From the NCBI GenBank assembly GCA_005889395.1, contig VBFX01000107.1, positions 1 to 5,876 on the forward strand: DNA of 5,876 nucleotides, in the 5' to 3' direction. The notes under the pieces are model-generated. The model was not told the origin of the DNA. It worked only from the letters and a program-made list of their open reading frames with translations, and did not search any database. A program made the position numbers and the translations under genes. Shown piece by piece: positions 5,338 through 5,876 of this stretch. The first letter of the stretch is position 1. Every line of letters starts with the position of its first letter. Source of the stretch: Chloroflexota bacterium. Its GTDB lineage: Bacteria; Chloroflexota; Dormibacteria; CF-121.

Positions 5338-5829
5338 ATGACCTCGGCAAGCTTTGACTACGAACAGGTCACGCGCGTGACCGCGGGGGCCATTGGCCAG
5401 CCGGGCAAGCGCGAATTTTACCTCCAGCTTCGCGTCGGCGGCCAGTTGGTCAGCCTGGCAGTTGAAAAAGACCAGTTGCGCGCGCTGACCGAACGGCTGC
5501 AGGAAGTCTTCTCGCGCGTGCCGGTGCCGCCTGCGGGCGGGCTGCCGGACATGGCCCTGGAGCAACCGATCACGCCCGTGTGGCGGGTCGGCTTCATGAC
5601 ACTCACCTACAGCCAGGACGAGAAATCGTTCGAGGTCTCGCTGGTCGAACTGGTCGCCGAAGGCGAGGAGCCGGCCACCGGTCACTTCGAGGCGAGCCTC
5701 ACCCAGATGCAGGCGCTCGCCGCCCACGCGGCCGCACTCATCAGCGCGGGTCGCCCACCCTGCCCCATGTGCGGCGGCCCCATCGACCACGATGGTGGCG
5801 TGTGCCCGCGCCTCAACGGGCACCACTAG
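5338..5829 (+). CDS. DUF3090 / TIGR03847 family protein with C-terminal zinc ribbon
   Basis: A 163-residue cytoplasmic protein of unknown function. The N-terminal half has the family-typical stretches VTAGAIGQPGKREFYLQLR and VSLAVEKDQLRALTERL. The C-terminus carries CPMCGGPIDHDGGVCPRLNGH, with C142, C145, C156 and probably H162 placed to bind one zinc ion. The family is largely confined to Actinobacteria and Chloroflexi, where it is described as one of a trio of co-occurring uncharacterised genes; the others are a TIGR03843 protein with distant phosphatidylinositol-kinase similarity and a histidine-phosphatase/phosphoglycerate-mutase-like protein. The ATG at 5338 is preferred over the in-frame ATG at 5293. 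The latter lies directly against the terminator T-run, has no ribosome site and would add 15 residues unlike the family. Another ATG follows the stop after only 2 nt, indicating an operon. Confidence 0.88.
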   Translation: MTSASFDYEQVTRVTAGAIGQPGKREFYLQLRVGGQLVSLAVEKDQLRALTERLQEVFSRVPVPPAGGLPDMALEQPITPVWRVGFMTLTYSQDEKSFEVSLVELVAEGEEPATGHFEASLTQMQALAAHAAALISAGRPPCPMCGGPIDHDGGVCPRLNGHH

Positions 5830-5831
5830 CG

Positions 5832-5876
5832 ATGGCGCGCGCCGCAGAGTTCCAGGATGGCGCCGCCCAGCAGCGC
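5832..5876 (+). CDS. Start of a probable downstream gene (15 codons, truncated by window)
   Basis: An ATG 2 nt after the DUF3090 stop opens a frame that stays open to the window edge (MARAAEFQDGAAQQR). Fifteen residues are too few to identify a family. From known gene neighbourhoods of DUF3090 I would expect a TIGR03843 (SCO1664-like) protein, but that rests on context only. No strong ribosome site is visible, which is consistent with translational coupling to the gene before. Confidence 0.4.
   Translation, partial: MARAAEFQDGAAQQR

Noticed and set aside
5173..5826. Minus-strand open frame (217 codons) opposite the DUF3090 gene
   Set aside because: The + strand frame has clear family similarity and a zinc ribbon; the antisense frame has low-complexity, Arg-rich composition and no recognisable domain.

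Overview
The window is high in G+C, densely packed, and has very short gaps between genes. GTG and TTG starts are frequent. The gene content points to a high-GC bacterium of the actinobacterial or Chloroflexota/Dormibacterota type. The strongest clue is a DUF3090 (TIGR03847) zinc-ribbon protein, a family I know mainly from Actinobacteria and Chloroflexi. The fumarase and the winged-helix DNA glycosylase-like protein also fit those groups. I cannot place it more narrowly from sequence alone.

Layout. Positions 1-636 (+) are the C-terminal part of a class II fumarase. After 19 nt comes an AlkZ/YcaQ-like HTH_42 protein (656-1762, +) carrying the Q-x-Q motif of this glycosylase superfamily. It meets a convergent gene for a secreted Asp-box beta-propeller protein (1776-3422, -). 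A perfect 12-bp inverted repeat, whose right arm ends with the + gene's stop codon, marks the junction. Upstream of the propeller gene on the same strand lies a two-component system: a histidine kinase (4080-5102, -) overlaps by 11 nt a NarL/FixJ-type response regulator (3503-4090, -). An intergenic region of 235 bp (5103-5337) separates the kinase from a divergent DUF3090 gene (5338-5829, +). The first 15 codons of a probable next gene follow at the window edge.

How the genes may work together. The kinase has two membrane helices and almost no loop between them, so it probably senses something in or at the membrane and phosphorylates the regulator. The exported propeller protein directly downstream is a plausible target or partner. 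It has its own candidate promoter, so the link is inferred from position only.

Most unusual points. (1) The regulator's receiver domain keeps all its phosphorylation residues but lacks about 25 residues between the acidic pair and the phospho-acceptor Asp, as if helix 1 (part), strand 2 and helix 2 had been removed in frame. (2) The kinase/DUF3090 intergenic region holds a strong intrinsic terminator on the + strand with no upstream + strand gene, preceded by complementary segments that could fold into a structured RNA. On the opposite strand the same region carries a 13-codon micro-ORF with a strong Shine-Dalgarno sequence. No mobile element, CRISPR array, tRNA or rRNA was seen.
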